Assembly (NCBI GenBank): GCA_947044405.1 | Contig: CAMRHE010000132.1 | Location: 4,324,001 to 4,388,000 of the forward strand | Direction of reading: 5' to 3' | DNA length: 64,000 nucleotides | From: Leptodactylus fallax | Lineage: Eukaryota; Chordata; Amphibia; Anura; Leptodactylidae | Part shown: in pieces, positions 20,168 to 34,764 of the stretch | Numbering within the stretch: position 1 is the stretch's first letter | How the letters are laid out: each line of letters starts with the position of its first letter | Notes under the pieces: generated by a model | The model's input: the letters and a program-made list of their open reading frames with translations, nothing else | Told to the model about the DNA's origin: nothing | Databases searched by the model: none | Translations under genes and position numbers: made by a program

Positions 20168-23100
20168 TCTCAATAGATGCTCAGGTAATCCTGTAGTCCA
20201 GTCCTATCTCTGCCGTCGACAGTTGAGACTAAACGTCAGTTAGTCGTGTGCAGGTCACATGATGCCAGAGGTCACAGAATCCTCAGGTGGCACCTGCCTG
20301 CCAGTACTACATGTACCTGGTCTGCCATATAGGATGTGGGCATCATGACTGATAGTCCAGTGTCCTGAGGAATGGAGAACTTCATGGCTGGTCCTTCTAG
20401 TGCTTTATTATCTGATGATGGGACAGGGGATGTGATTGTGTGTCTGGGTTGGCAGTGATGCCCATAGTCCACCAGAATCTCTGCTGGCATTTCAGAATAA
20501 TTGTAGTTGTGTAGAAAACCAAATAATCCAGATACATTAGTACAGTATACGTTTATCTCCATAGCTTTCAATGGGCAGCGCCCCTCATCTACATATCTGG
20601 GTGTACAGGGGAGGAGATGTTTCTTTGGTGTTCTTTCACTGTAAAATATGTTAGAAAGGTTTCATTTATGAGTGGTCTTATATCTATAGTGGTCATGGTA
20701 TGGCTTATTTTAGAGGAAGATGTACTGGCGTCAGGGCCGTTTTAATACATTGGTGGGCTCAGTGCAAATGTTTCATAAGTGCCCCCACCCCCCATCACCA
20801 CCTGCTATTATACCCATCTGAAAGCTGCCAAAAACTTGGATTTTATATAGTGACATTCAATGGTTGAAAATGCGTTATCTGACTGATGGAACTTTTCCGC
20901 CTGTCAGAAATGTTTTATACGTTCCTCTCTAGTGATAATCGTTATTGCTATTATTTTAGCGTTTAACAAATATCACTAGAGTGGCGGTCGGCATATTTTA
21001 CTCTATGAAGATCAGGTATGGACAGGATAGGGAGAGCGAAAAAATGTAAACTTTATTGATGGCTTTGTGTATGTGTTGTGTAAGTGTTTGGTGAAACTCT
21101 TTTGGCGCTGCAACCTAGACGATGGTAAACGTCTGGGTCACAGAGCCAATAAACTTCCTGGTTCTGTTAAAAAGGGGTATTACATAAGATACCCCTGTGA
21201 CTAGGCTCAGAGGGATATTACATTATCCCGCTATGTGACAATCAGAGAGCAAAAGTATAGTATGCTCCCTAATAGGAGAGGGGATAAGGCTGGGTTCCGT
21301 CCCTGAACCCACTAAAAAATGCAGAGAGAAAAGCGCTGCAAGTAGAGCTTTTCTCTCCACATTTTTCGCCCTTTTTGGGTGGAAACCCAGCGGACTCCAT
21401 TTTAGTCTATGGGGTCCGCGGGTTTCCGTGGGTAACCGTTTTTTTAAGCGGATTAGGTTTCCGATCTGGGGTTTTCCCAGGCAGACCCTCTGAACAGAAT
21501 CCAGAACGTAGGTGTGAACCTAGCGTAATATGGACAGAAGTCCGTACTATTTCTCCCCCCTGGGGTCACATGCAGGTTATGCACAGACAATGATGATTTC
21601 TCATTGTCTCTGCAGTCTGCAGCTCTGCTCCCTCCCCCTCCTTCCTCCTTCACACAGCTCTAAGATGCTGCCTGAGGCAAAAGGGGGGAGGACACATTAG
21701 AGCCCCATATTTCAGAATCTGTTAGGGCTATGAAGATGAGCTTGGATTCATTTTGGATTTCACCAGCAAATCGCTCTGGATCTGTAAGGACTATCATGGT
21801 GATCTTGGTATCATTTTATAGATGAGATTCTTGTCTTTAAAATGAATCCAAAGTCATCTTCAAAGCCCTGCAGTTGCCCCCACAGTTTAATGTCTCTCTC
21901 CTACCACCACACACACACACACACACACAGTAATTTAAAAAAATAAAAAAAAAACAGTAATACTCACCTCTCCTCCCTCCCTTGTTGTCTCGGTCCGGAG
22001 TCTTGAAGGAGCTGTAGGCGCAATGTAAGTGATGTCATCACATCGCGCCTGCAGCTCCCTGGGAAGAGAGAATGAATGGTGAAGCAGGGAGCGGACGGCT
22101 CCCTGCTTCATCTTTATATGCAACTGGGGCAGCCCTGCAGGACAACATATTCAGGAATGTCCCAACAGCATACCTCCCAACTTTCAAAGGCTAGCCGCAG
22201 CAAATTTAGCTCCACCCACTTCTGTGTTGACTCCGCCCATTATCAGCCATTTTCTATGTGTCGCCACACAGTATAATCCTCCTACAGTCACCCTAACATT
22301 ATATGCCCCCACATTATAATGTTCCCCTCCAATTGCCCAACAGTATGAAGTCCTCTCTTCTGGTGCCCCAGTTTAAACTGGGGGCAACTACAGGGGGACA
22401 TTAAACTGGGGGCAACTAGAGGCAGACATGTCCCCTTCAAGCTACCCCCATGGTTTAATATCCTCCTCCAGTTGCCCCCAGTTTAATACCCCCTTCCAAC
22501 TTGCCCCAGTTTAATGATCCCCTCCAGCTTCCCCAGTTTAATGTTACATTCTATATACCCCCCAAGTTTAATGTTCCTCTTCATCTCCCCCCAGTTTAAT
22601 TTTCCCCTTCGTTTGCCCCCAGTTTAATGCCCCCTTCCATCTTGCCCCAGTTTAATTTTCTCCTCCAGCTTCCCCCAGTTTAATGTCACCCTCCATCTGC
22701 TCCCATAGTTTAATATTGCCCCTTCATTTGTCCCCAGTTTAATGTCCCCCGTCCATCTGCCCCCAGTTTATTGCCCCCCTTCATTTGCCGCCAGTTTGAT
22801 GTCCCCCTTTATCTGTCCCCAATTTAACATAATAAAACACTGATACTCACCCTTCCTCGCTCCCCTGCAGCTCTGTGAAGTCTATTCTCCCAGACTCTTC
22901 AGAGAGTAGCAGGCGTGATGTAAGTGACGTCATCACATCACGCCTACAGCTCCCGGGACCGTAGCACACAGGGATGTGCTTCGAACAGAGCAGTGAAGCA
23001 GGATCTGTCTGCCGATGGCTCCTGCTTCACCATTGTATTTAACTCATCTGCGTCCGGAGAGGACACAGATGAGTTGCTACTGGGACATACCTGCCGCTGA

Positions 23101-26100
23101 CCGGGACAGCGGGAGAGGACCCGGAATCCGGGACAGATGGAAGGTATGCCCAACAGGGCTCCCAGTACCATAGGGCTAACAGTGCAAATAATTTTCCGCC
23201 ACATGGGGCCCCGGCCTTAAGGAGTTTTCCAGCTCATTTTTATGGATGATCTATTCTCAGAATTGATTATCAATAAGAGATAAGTGAATCCCCACTGATC
23301 AGCTGTATGAAGGGGTCCCAGCACCTGTTTATATCACTCACTGTCTGTTTATACTGCCTGTGCCACGTAATTACAGTCTTGTCACATAGATGTGTATAGG
23401 ACGAGGCTGTAATTACATGACATGGCCGCTATGAGATGAATGACACTATGTAAACAGAGAAGGAGTCATGGCGCTTACACATACACCATGGTTCATTCAT
23501 ACCAGGTATCCAATCTACAGTATGAGAGAAAAGATATAGCCTGGTATATAGTTGTTATTATTTAAGAGGTTGTCCATATGGCCATAGCTAGTATAGGTTC
23601 CTTGATGCCAGAGGTGTCAGTGAATTCAGTAGTTACAGGGGTAAACAATAGTGCTGGTGTCTACAGAAGATCTTTACGATATAATTGGAGGGATGCTGTT
23701 GTCCTGCTCTACAGCTCTGCTGTACCCTGTGCTTGTCTGTAAGAGGGTTGAAAAATGGATCCATTGCCCTCTTACAACTCTAGAACCTCTGTTTGACATG
23801 GACCCCCATGATGTGGCATCCACCGACCATTGCTGATTCATCCACCGACCTGGAAATTAACAAGATTATAAGTAATGTAAGTGTAACCGAATAGTAATGT
23901 CTACGTCCTATGCAGTAGTGTTGTGGTTAGTGTATCTAGAAATTCAGTTCATTCACTTATTATTTCTCTTTATTTTAGACATCCTGAAGTTTAGCTGCTC
24001 ACTGCTCCTCCTGGGTCACATCCATCACCTATACCCTCATATATGTCCATCGCTTTTTACTTCCTTCGATGGCTATCAACAGTTTGGTGCACTGAATATC
24101 ATTCCAGATAGGCATCTCAGAGTACAAGGGTTTGGATAATGTTTGTACTGACTGCGGCCAAGTACAGGAGAGAAGCGTGTACAAAGTATAATAATAGCAC
24201 CGGAGCGGAGGGGAGCTGTTGGGAGCATATAATACTGTGTGGGGGCCACTGTGGAGCATATAATACTGGGTGAGGGCCATGGTGGAACATGTAACACTGG
24301 GTGGGGGCCAGTGTGGAGCATATAATACTGGGTGGGGGCCACTGTGGAGCACATAATATTGGGTGGGGGCCACTGTGGAGCACATAATACTGTGTGGGGG
24401 CCACTGTGGAGCACATAATACTGTGTGGGGGCCACTGTGGAGCACATAATACTGTGTGGGGGCCACTGTGGAGCATATAATACTGTGTGGGGACCACTGT
24501 GGAGCATATAATACTGTGTGGAGGCCACTGTGGAGCATATATTATTATGTGGGGGACCCTGTGGAGCGTATAATATTATGTGGGGTCACTCTGGAGCATA
24601 TAATAATGTGTGGGGCCCCTTCACTAGACTTTTGTCACTGGCTGTAAGGCCCTCCCTTCTGACGGTGGGGAGATATTGGTGCTGAAATTAAAGGCACTGA
24701 TATCTCCAGTACCGAGGCACATAGCGGGAAAGCCGACAGTGCGCTGAATTCAATGTATTTTCATCTTTATAGCGATATATAATATTGCACATGGTATTTT
24801 ATTTCATCAAAACTCTGTGTATGAAACTGGCCATTATGGACAGGCTCCAGAATCTTTCATCACATGTGATATTCGTACATGCCTGGGAAAATGCATTGCA
24901 ATATCACAAGCACTGTTGCAGTATGGAATCCCAAGACATCACAGCTGTGACATCATATATGTGCAAAAAAATTAAATAATGTTTATTAATACACTTTCAC
25001 TCTACACATTTGTGGCTAACACACCTCATCCAGTATGTTATTATGGAGGACTGGGCTTGTTGTAAGGTGTGGACCCCATGGCGATAAAATTTCACATGCG
25101 GGGCTGCCATCAGACATTTCAGGGCCCCTACAGCCAAATCATCTGTCCCTCTCCACATGAGGAAAATAATGACAGCATAGAGATTTCTCAGTAAGGATAA
25201 GAAGGATAGCCCATTATAAAGTACACAATAAAACATGTAAGCCTATGGGTGACATATGCTATTGTATTCCTGGACAATGGTATACATTAGAGGTATATAT
25301 ACAGTATACTGTACATCTGACATACACTATAAATGCACCATAACCGGAAGGAGGGAACACAAGCTGATAGGGACTCAGGGGTGTCAGAGACAAAGTAGCA
25401 GGTAAGGAGCAATAGCATGGGGGAGACAGAAGACTGCAGAGGATATGTGGAATAAAAAACACACTTTTACAGGGGCTCTGTTATGGGAGAAGCATGGAGG
25501 GTAACCTGGATTGGGCTCTGTAGGACGGTATAAAGGGGGCTGGCAGTAGCTTCAGGAGTTCTCCTGTCCCTGAACTATCATCCACCCACCCACAGTGTAT
25601 CGCTACTAACATGCAGGTGTTACCTAGTGGGGGGTGTCTGGGGCAAGTAGGCTACAGGATAAGCAGGAGTGGACGTGAAGATCGTGACGTGGGCGATAGT
25701 GGCACAGGCAACATCCACTTCATTAGTATTCACTTACACTGAATTGGGCAACCAAGTGGCGTAACTAAAGTCTTGTGGGCCCCAGTGCAAACTTTTGGCT
25801 GGAACCCCCTACCCCTCCCTAAAGCGAATTCTTGATAGTACCAGTTACGGGTGCTGCAGCGATATCTCAGATACTTGAAAGGGATACAGCAGTGCCCCCA
25901 GGTACTGACCTTCTACTTTGACTCCACCCATTCCCATCCATTTCTCTTGTACCCCCACACAGTATAATGCCCCTACATTCACCCCCACATTATAATGTCA
26001 TCCTCCTGGTGCTCCCACAGTTTACTGTCCCCCTACATCTGCCCCAGTTTAATGTTTAATCTGACCCCCCAGTTTAATGCCCCCTCATCTGACCCCCCAG

Positions 26101-26334
26101 TTTAATGTCCTCCTCATCTGACCCCCCAGTTTAATGTCCCCCTCATCTGGCCCCCCAGTTTAATGTCCCTTTCATCTTCCCCCCCGGTTTAATGTCCTCC
26201 TCATCTGACCCCCTAGTTTAATGTCCCCCTCATCTGGCCCCCCAGTTTAATGTCCCTCTTCATCTGCCCCCACAGTTTAATGTCCCCTTTTATCTTTTCT
26301 CTTTTTAATGTCCCTCTTCATCTGCCCCCAGAGT

Positions 26335-29258
26335 CAGGGCCGGCGTTAAAGGGGGGCAAACTGGGCAATTGCCCAGGGCCCCGACCCCAAAGGGGCCCCC
26401 GGGATCCGGAGCCCGATGACGCCGGATCCTGGATTCAGGACCGGCCATATCGATAACAGAAAGGGACCCAGCGACATGTGCCGCAGGGCCCCTTTCCGAG
26501 GTGAGTAAAAATAAGAAACATTTTTACTCACCTGTCCTTGCATGCGACGTCATCTTCTGGCGTTCCGGACATCATCACTGAGGCCTGGCCTTAGCGATCA
26601 TCTGGGGTGTGCTCACGTAACCGAAGAGGCCCAATCACAGGCTTCAGCGGTGATGTCCACAACGCATGACGTCAGCCGCAGAGAAGAGGAAGCCAGCGGG
26701 TCAGCGGAGCAGCTCGAGGAGGCCCAGGAGAGGTAAGGCAAAGTAAGTATAACTGTTTGTTATTTTCCCTTACATCCCCCGGGCCTTCGATAATTATACT
26801 GAAGAGACCCCAGAGTATAATATAATCCTAGCACTAAGGGAATCTGTAGGGCCACTGGGGGGGGGCATCCCTCTGGATAGCATATTATACTGTGTAGGGC
26901 TACTGTGGAGCATTATAATGGGGGGCCCCCTCTGGATAGCATATTACACTGTGTGGGGCCCCTGTGGAACATTATACTGGGGAGGGGGCCCTCTATAGAA
27001 CATATTATACTGTGTGGGGCCCCTGTGGAGCATTATTCTGGGGAGGGGGCCTTCTGGATAGCATATTATACTGTGTGGGGCCACTGTGGAGCATTATACT
27101 GGGGGTTCCCTCTGGATAGCATATTATACTGTGTGGGGCCATTGTGGAGCATTTAACTGGGGGGGGCTCTGGATAGCATATTATACTGTATGGGGCCTCT
27201 GTGGAGCATTATAATGTGGGGGGCTCTGGAGAGCATGTTATATTCTCTTGGGCCACTTTGGAGCATTATACTGGGTGGCCCCTCTGGAGAGCATATTATA
27301 CTGTGTGGGGCCACCGTGGAGCATTATACTGTGTGTGGGGCCCTCTGGAGAGCATTATACTGTTTTGGGCCACTGTGGAGCATTATACTGGGGGAACCTC
27401 TCTGGGCAGTATATTATACTGTGTGGAGGCCATTCTTGAGCATGTTATACTGTGTTGGGTCACTGTGGAGCATTATTCTGGGGGGGCATCTGTAGAGCAT
27501 ATTATATTGCGTGGCGCTACTGTGGGGTATTATTCGGGGGGGAACTAAGGAGCATTATACTAGGGGGCCCTCTGGGGAGTATATTATACTGTGTGGGGCC
27601 TACTATGGAGCATTATACTGGGGGGACACTCTGGGGAGCATAATATATTGCGTGGGGCCACTGTGGAGCAAAATACTGGGGGGGGGCACTGTGGAGCATT
27701 ATACTAGCGGGGGCCCTCTGAGGAGCATATTATACTATGGGCCACTGTGGAGCTTTATACTGTGGGTGAAGGGGCAGTGTGGGGAGCCTGTTATACTTTG
27801 TGGGGCCACTGTGGAGTTTATTATATTGTTTGGGACTTCTTGGGAGCATTGTAGAGCATTATACTGGGGAGGACTGTGGAGAGCATATTATACTGTGGGG
27901 GACCACTGTGGAGCATTATACTGGGGGAACCCTTCTGGGCAGTATATTATACTGTGTGGAGGCCATTGTGGAGCATGTTATACTGTGTTAGGTCACTGTG
28001 GAGCATTATACTGGGGGGCATTGTGGGATGCATATTATACCGTATGGAGCATATTATATTGTGTGGGGCTGCTGGGGAGCATATTGTACTGTCTGGGGCA
28101 CTAAGAGGCAGTATACTGTGTGGAGCCTTATAGACCATGTGGGGCCACTATGGGGGGCTCAGGGGAGCATTTTATACTGTGTGGGTCCACTGTGGAGCAT
28201 TATATACCTTGTGGGGAAACTGTGGAGGTCACAGGGGAGCATTTTATAACGGGGAACATTATATACCATGTGGAGTACTATACTATGGGGGGTGGGGGGC
28301 TCAAAATTCCTGCTGGCAGCCCTGTGTACTATGTCTGCATCACAGCTCCCTCACTATAATCTTGCACATACGTGTAGTGCTCCATGGCCATGTCATTCCC
28401 CATACAGTACTGTGCATGAACTGGCCATGGAGTTAATGGGGCCTGCACAGTACTACAGGGGCTGGCTATACTGGGAACATACTGAGTAACACCAGATAAT
28501 CAGCACATATGTAAGACTTCAGTGAAGGAGCCATGGTGTAGGCTATTAGCAGGAAGCTGTTGGGTGGGGCCCCAGAAAAAGTTCCTCTGGTGGGCCAAAG
28601 GCCCTTCAGTACGACACTGTATAACGGAGAACTATTATATATAAGGGTGGGTTACTATATATAATTGGGAAACTTAAATATGAGGGGGCTATTATAAGGG
28701 GGAACTATTATTTATAAGACGGGCTATTATTTATAAGGGTGGAACTATTATATATAAGGCATCCATTATAAGGGGGAGCTATTATTTATAAGAGGGGAAC
28801 TATTTATAAGGGGGGTATAATTGTTAAGTGGGCTTATTTATAAAGGGAACTGTTAGTGATTATGGGGACTATTATTTATAAGGATAACTATTATTTATGA
28901 GAGGGCTATTATTTATAAGGGAGCAGTGATTGTTACTGATAAGGGGGGATATTACTGATACAGGGCACTATTTATCATTTTATAAGGGCGCTATTACTGA
29001 TAAAGGTGTAATATTATATTATTTATAAGGAGGTGCTATAATAACTGATGACTGGGTGCAAAAATCTATTAGGTGGTACAAAGGTGCTCATTTGAATTGT
29101 GTGTGGTAAATGGGGCTTGTTATTACTTTTTTGTTGGCAGAAAGGAGACGTTATTATAGGGGTTGCCACTGCAAGACGATGGTGTTGTTTGCATATCAGC
29201 ATTTGGGGCCCCGCTTTTAATTTTGCCCAGGGCCCCACTTTGTCTAAAACCGGCCCTG
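26335..29258. mobile_element. hAT-like element, second complete copy
   Basis: Same termini and interior as at 11746-14667, spanning the boundary of tandem copies 2 and 3. It is 2,924 bp here, differing in homopolymer lengths. It was amplified as part of the unit, not by a fresh insertion, because its flanks are the same. Confidence 0.55.
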
Positions 29259-29454
29259 CCCACAGTTTAATGTACCCTTCATCTGACACCCCCATTTTAA
29301 TGTCCCCTTTCATCTTCCCTCTGTTTAATGTCCCTCTTCATCTGCCATCACAGTTTATTGTCCCCCTTATCTCATCCCCAGTTTAATGTCCCCTCATCTG
29401 GCCCCCAGTTTAATGTCTCCCTCATCTGCCCCCCCCCCCTCCCCCTCCCACCAG

Positions 29455-29605
29455 AAGTTGTATACAAGGGCCAGAAACAGCTCTTCTTCTATTCGGATGA
29501 ATGGGAGCAGAGTTGCAGTTCCTCAGCCCCAGAAGCTGTAGCGGTCATCAGTATCCTTGATGCCTGGATCTCAGACAACCCTCTAACAGCTTCTTCATAA
29601 CGTAG
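29455..29605 (+). other. Exon-like segment, copy 3 of 1181-1331
   Basis: Same as copy 2; the preceding C-run is longer by several bases. Unassigned. Confidence 0.25.
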
Positions 29606-30267
29606 GTAAGTTTCTGTGCCAGCTATGTGTTGGCCTACATTTCAGCTATAATATACACCAGTTTTTGGCATAAATTATACTAAATTTGTCGGACTGCAGG
29701 AGTCGAAATTTTGTGCGCCCACTTTTTCAGAATAGTGCTGTGGACAGTAGAACATGGCAAAAAGGTGCAAATGTTTGTGCAAAAACAGGTTTACAGAAAT
29801 GTTTGAAACTTTTTCTTACATTCTGATGTATGGTGAATGATAATTTACCCCCAAGGTTCATTGGTAATGTAAGTATGACTTCTTCTGTTTTTAATGCCAT
29901 TGTCTAGACATGTCTTTTAGAAACACACATTTTTACTGGCAGGATAAAATCTTGTCTTTTAAGTGTAAATTCACATGTAGCATATTTGTAAAATATGAAA
30001 AGGGCCTTCAGAAATATATGTGCTTACCACCATAAACACACACAACATGAATATGGCTAATATGGGTAATCTGACACACGTTCAGGTTTATTAATGCAGG
30101 ATGCAAAATCTTCTATATATTGAAGATAACCAGGAGGATTACCATCTGTCCTTAATAGGTTCCCAGTTCACATCCTATGTGACCAATACCTAGCTTTGGC
30201 TTCAGAAATTGCATAAATATAAATTGCAACTATTTTGGAAAGAAATGGTGAGTAGTCCTCTTATCAG

Positions 30268-30455
30268 AATATAAGGAGATGACTGTGTCAAGGGTCACCA
30301 ATAAGAAATCCCTGGGCCCTATACAGGCAATTGAACTCTATAATATGTTCTTCAGCCTCCATCTTTTACAGTATTGTGCATATGTGCTGGATACCTATAA
30401 AGACTGCCAACCAGATATGCATATCATCTCCTATCATGCAATGACTGGTGGACAG
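30268..30455 (+). other. Exon-like segment, copy 3 of 1994-2181
   Basis: Same 62-codon open frame and splice-like borders as the other copies. Unassigned. Confidence 0.3.
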
Positions 30456-31218
30456 GTGAGATACTTAACCTAACACAAAGGCGAAGAATATCTCCTATAT
30501 GTATAGGAAGTGCACATCTTGACTTTTGGAGTAGACGACATTAGGCACGATTACTCATTTATCAGAATAATATATGGACACAGACACAAAGATGTAAGGG
30601 GTAAAAATAACTATTTATTTCTAGTTAGTAGGGGAGGGGGGGGTCGAGACTGAGTTGATGTCAGTACTTAACCTATAGTAATAAAATAGTGTTTATTATT
30701 TTGAATATATTTTTACTGGTATTATCTAATATTTTAAGAAGCTAAACCTAAGAAAAGATAAAAAGAACAGATAAAAGGAGTTTATTATTTTTATATTTTT
30801 TTTACTAGTCAAGTATGTTAAGAAATGTTAGATTTTTTTATTTAAACCTATTTTTTTCTTATATATATTCATCTTAAGTTACTGATATTACTATTTATAT
30901 AATATATCAAAAACACTAATTAAACTTATTTTTTTTTTCTTTTTTATATATTTATACTATTATATATATTAACTATATTATGTTATTTATGTAAATACTT
31001 AGATAATAAATAAAACTACAGTCAAAATACTTTAAAGATCTAAGAATTAAACCTATTTAAGGCTGAGTTGATCCAGAGGAAGGCGAAAACCCCCTTGAGG
31101 AAAGAGCCAATTGTCCTCATGTAAGGGGGGAAAATTCCTTCCTGACCCCGAAAATGGCGGTCAGAACAAGTCCCAGGATCAAAAGCCAATACCTAACCTA
31201 TCAGATTTATTTGCTATG

Positions 31219-31260
<42 letters not shown>

Positions 31261-31583
31261 AGTACATAACCTACACTGTAACTAGTATGGAATTTATTTA
31301 TTTTTTTTGTATATTTTTCTCATCTACATCATACAAAGCTAAAGCTATGTGTTCTATATTTATTTTATTTGAATAATTAGTTATTGCTTTTAAAGATCTA
31401 TCTTTCTAAACCTATTTAAGGCTAAGTTGATCCAGAGGAAGGCAAAAACCTCCTTGAGGAATGAGCCAATTGTCCTCAAAGGGAAAAATTCCTTCCTGAC
31501 CCCAAATATGGCAATCAGAACAAGTCTCAGGATCAAAGCCAATATCTACATCTATTGATCTATCGATCTATCTGTCTATCTAC

Positions 31584-31633
<50 letters not shown>

Positions 31634-32611
31634 GTCTATCTATGTGTTTGTGCCTATACATATTTATGTGTCTATATTTCTATCTATATCTCTATACTTA
31701 TATCTATCTATGTGTATGTGTCTATACTATGTGTATGTACTGTGAATATATAGGTGAGGTGTATAACTTACCTGGCCTGTGCTTGGAGTTGGAATATGTG
31801 CACAGGCCACTCTTCAGGAGAGGGTGATGTTTGATGCAGGCCAGATATTGAAGGATGTATCGTCAAGGTCCAGGCGACAACTTGGTGGAACATTTGCAGC
31901 ATAAAGATGTGATAAAGAGGATGATGCAGGCAGCCGAGGTCTCATACAGCAGCAGAGGCATGGGTCAGGAGGCACAGAGTTCTGGGCATTGGCATGGGCT
32001 GATCCTGCAAGATACAAGATGGAAATGTTAGTTGTAGCTATTCAGAATATAGAGAAGTGGGAAACTGTAACAAGGCGACTTGTATTCCTGATCAGATTTA
32101 TAAAAGTGTGAATGTCTGCAAAGGTCTCATATATATTTTAAAATGGGTCTATATTACAAGTTTTTGAAAGTCTGGGATCCAAAATGTTGGCTGTATTTTA
32201 TTGGTTGTCAGATTTACCAATAGCAGACATAACTAAGGAGTGGAAAAGACTTTTGTTATTTTTGAGGAAACGTTCTTTATTATAAATTTTCCCAATTATA
32301 TAAAATTATATTACAATGTATTTATCCATACATTGTAAATGAATTTGACATAATTGGGAAAGTTTATAATAAAGAACATTTCCTGTTGATATAGGTGTAT
32401 AGATATGTATGTATAGGTGTACATAGTGGATACTCACCAGATGGTCGTGGACGCCTTCACAGTCGAGATCTTTCCATCATACTAAGAAGAAGCAGAGACA
32501 TAGTAACTGACAGGAGCAATGAGAATAAAGTACAGGAGGGAGAAGACCGAGGAACAGAAATGATCATCATTACTTGGAAGCTCTAATGAATATCATCACT
32601 CGAGGAGGATC

Positions 32612-34764
32612 TTACCGGGTCCAGCTTGGTGACATATAGCTGAATTCATCTTGGTGGTGAAGGGTTTGGTTCTCCGGCCACAGAAGGTCTTCATTCTCCA
32701 GAACGGCCTTGAATGGTATGAAAGGCGGCTGTGCTCTTCTCCTCTCCAGATCCTTCCAGCAGATGGTGTTAAAAAATGGATGGTATCTGATCTTGCTGTT
32801 CACATCCAGCCGCTTCTCAGGATTTTTCTGCAGCAGGTTTAGGAGCAGTTCTTTTAGGTCGGCATCCAGCCAAGATGGCAGCTTTGGCTCGTCTTTGGTG
32901 ATGTTGCCGCCATAGTAAAATGGGGAGAATCCTATGGACATCTTGGACACAACAATCCCCAGGCTCCACCAGTCAACTGCTGTATCGAATTCCTGTCTGA
33001 GAAGCACCTCGGGGGCCTGATAACTTGGTGTGCCTGCCGTTCCACGGATCTTTGTGGAGGAGGTGACACCGTCGCGGGCAATCCCCAGGTCAATGAGGCG
33101 GATGTGTCCATTTCCATCCAACATGATATTTGCTGGCTTTATATCTCTGCAATGAAAGAAGACAGATGACATATTAAAAAAGTGAATGGCAAATTTACCC
33201 AGGGAAGGGGTGACATTGGAGGCATGTACTACAGCAAAACCAGGTATCGATCAGGAAAGCTGGGTACAGTATTTCCACCATTACAATGGAAGTTTCTGCT
33301 TACCTGTGGACGATGTTGTGTCTATGGAGGAACTGGAGTCCACATACTATTTCTGCTGTGTAGAATCTGAGGACAGAGTATAGAGTCAGTGACATGAAAT
33401 CTTCTCTAGTAATTCTTTAATATCACATTATTATTAAAGTGTCAGTCTCCAGCAGGATAGAGGAGGCGCTGTATATGGTCGCCTGTATTCCCTCCAGTCT
33501 CTGCATTCTTATATACCTGATCTGTCATGTCACCCTATACTTTCCACCATTCAGTCCACTTTCAGTCTTTTTTTCCCGTCTCCTGATTCGTCATTTACTC
33601 GCCTTACGTTGTCGGTGTTCAGACTGCCGCACATTCTAATTAATTTCTCCAGGCTGCCGCCAGACAGATACTCCGTGATGAAATACGCTGCATCCTGAGA
33701 CTGTTGTGCGGCATACAGGTGGCAAAGAAATGGGCAGTCTCGGGCCTTCAGGAGTATCTGCCGCTCTCTCATTAGAACTGCTGCGTTGCGTCCTGTCTTG
33801 GTGACAACCTTGACGGCCATGAAGGTGTTTCGGCCGGGTAATGATGCCAGGAACACCTGAAGAAAAAATGGAAAATTCATTAAAACTGGTTACAGGAGAA
33901 ATTCTATAACATTTATTGCATTGAGGATTTCTGGCTATTCTGCTGCCTGTGACAGAGGGCTGGACTGAATAGTCGGTCAGTCAGGTGGCATCCAGATCCT
34001 ACAACAGAAGTGAGCAAATATAATGTGGTGTCTGCTCTTGGAGACTTTATGGGGATGACCAAATATTAGCAAATATACAACAGGCCCTTCATTCCCTGAG
34101 ACCAGCTTTCCATCACACTGGATATCCCTTTCTAGCAGACTAGACCTAAGTAATATGGAGGCTTATTACAGTGCAGCGCTATAGAAAGAGTCACACATAT
34201 GGATATAAAGTTACTGGAGATATGAGATATGAAGGGGTGAACAGTGGGCCAGGACATTTCTGGATATCCTAACATTCATGCAATTGGAAGAAACTACAGT
34301 TAGACTGATATGCATTCATTGGCTGATAACAGGAAACAATAGCTTGCATACAGATGAACAACAAATGAAATACAACATTATTTATTTCCCTTTATCCAAA
34401 AATAAGAAGTTATAAAACTTACTTTGCCAAAGGCGCCCCTACCCAACACCTGATGGATGGTGAGACGACCGATGTAAAAGTCAGGGTAGGGGCTGGATGT
34501 TGCAGGGTCCTGGCTTCTCCCTGGTCTTGGCCCGTCATCCTCCAATAGTCTGGCCTCTCCTTCTCTCCTCTTCTTTATATATTTTGATCCACACTCATCA
34601 TCTTCTTCTCTCTTCCTCTTTTCCTCTCTCTGCCATTCATCTCTCTTCTCCTCTTCTCTCTTCCTCTTTTCCTCTCTCTTTCCTTCTTCTCTCTTCTCCT
34701 CTTGTCTCTTCCTCTTCTCCTCTCTCTTCCTTTCGCCTTCTCCTCCTTGTCCAGTGGACGCCAT
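32612..34764 (-). CDS. PKC-like kinase, copy 3 (four exons)
   Basis: Exons: 34423-34764, 33603-33856, 33304-33366 and 32612-33146. The protein is the same as in copies 1 and 2, and it shares the synonymous CTT with copy 2. Intron lengths equal those of copy 1 (566, 236 and 157 bp). The GC-AG pair at intron 2 is retained. Confidence 0.85.

Larger units (their letters stand above)
13681..28270. repeat. Tandem unit, copy 2
   Basis: This is a full-length unit of 14,590 bp. Compared with copy 1 it contains the additional AT-rich stretch (about 16122-17080) with a (TA)n tract, a (TCTA)n tract and a pair of dispersed repeats. The kinase gene is at 18014-20167 on the minus strand. Differences from copies 1 and 3 are scattered single bases and changes in homopolymer or microsatellite length. 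Confidence 0.95.
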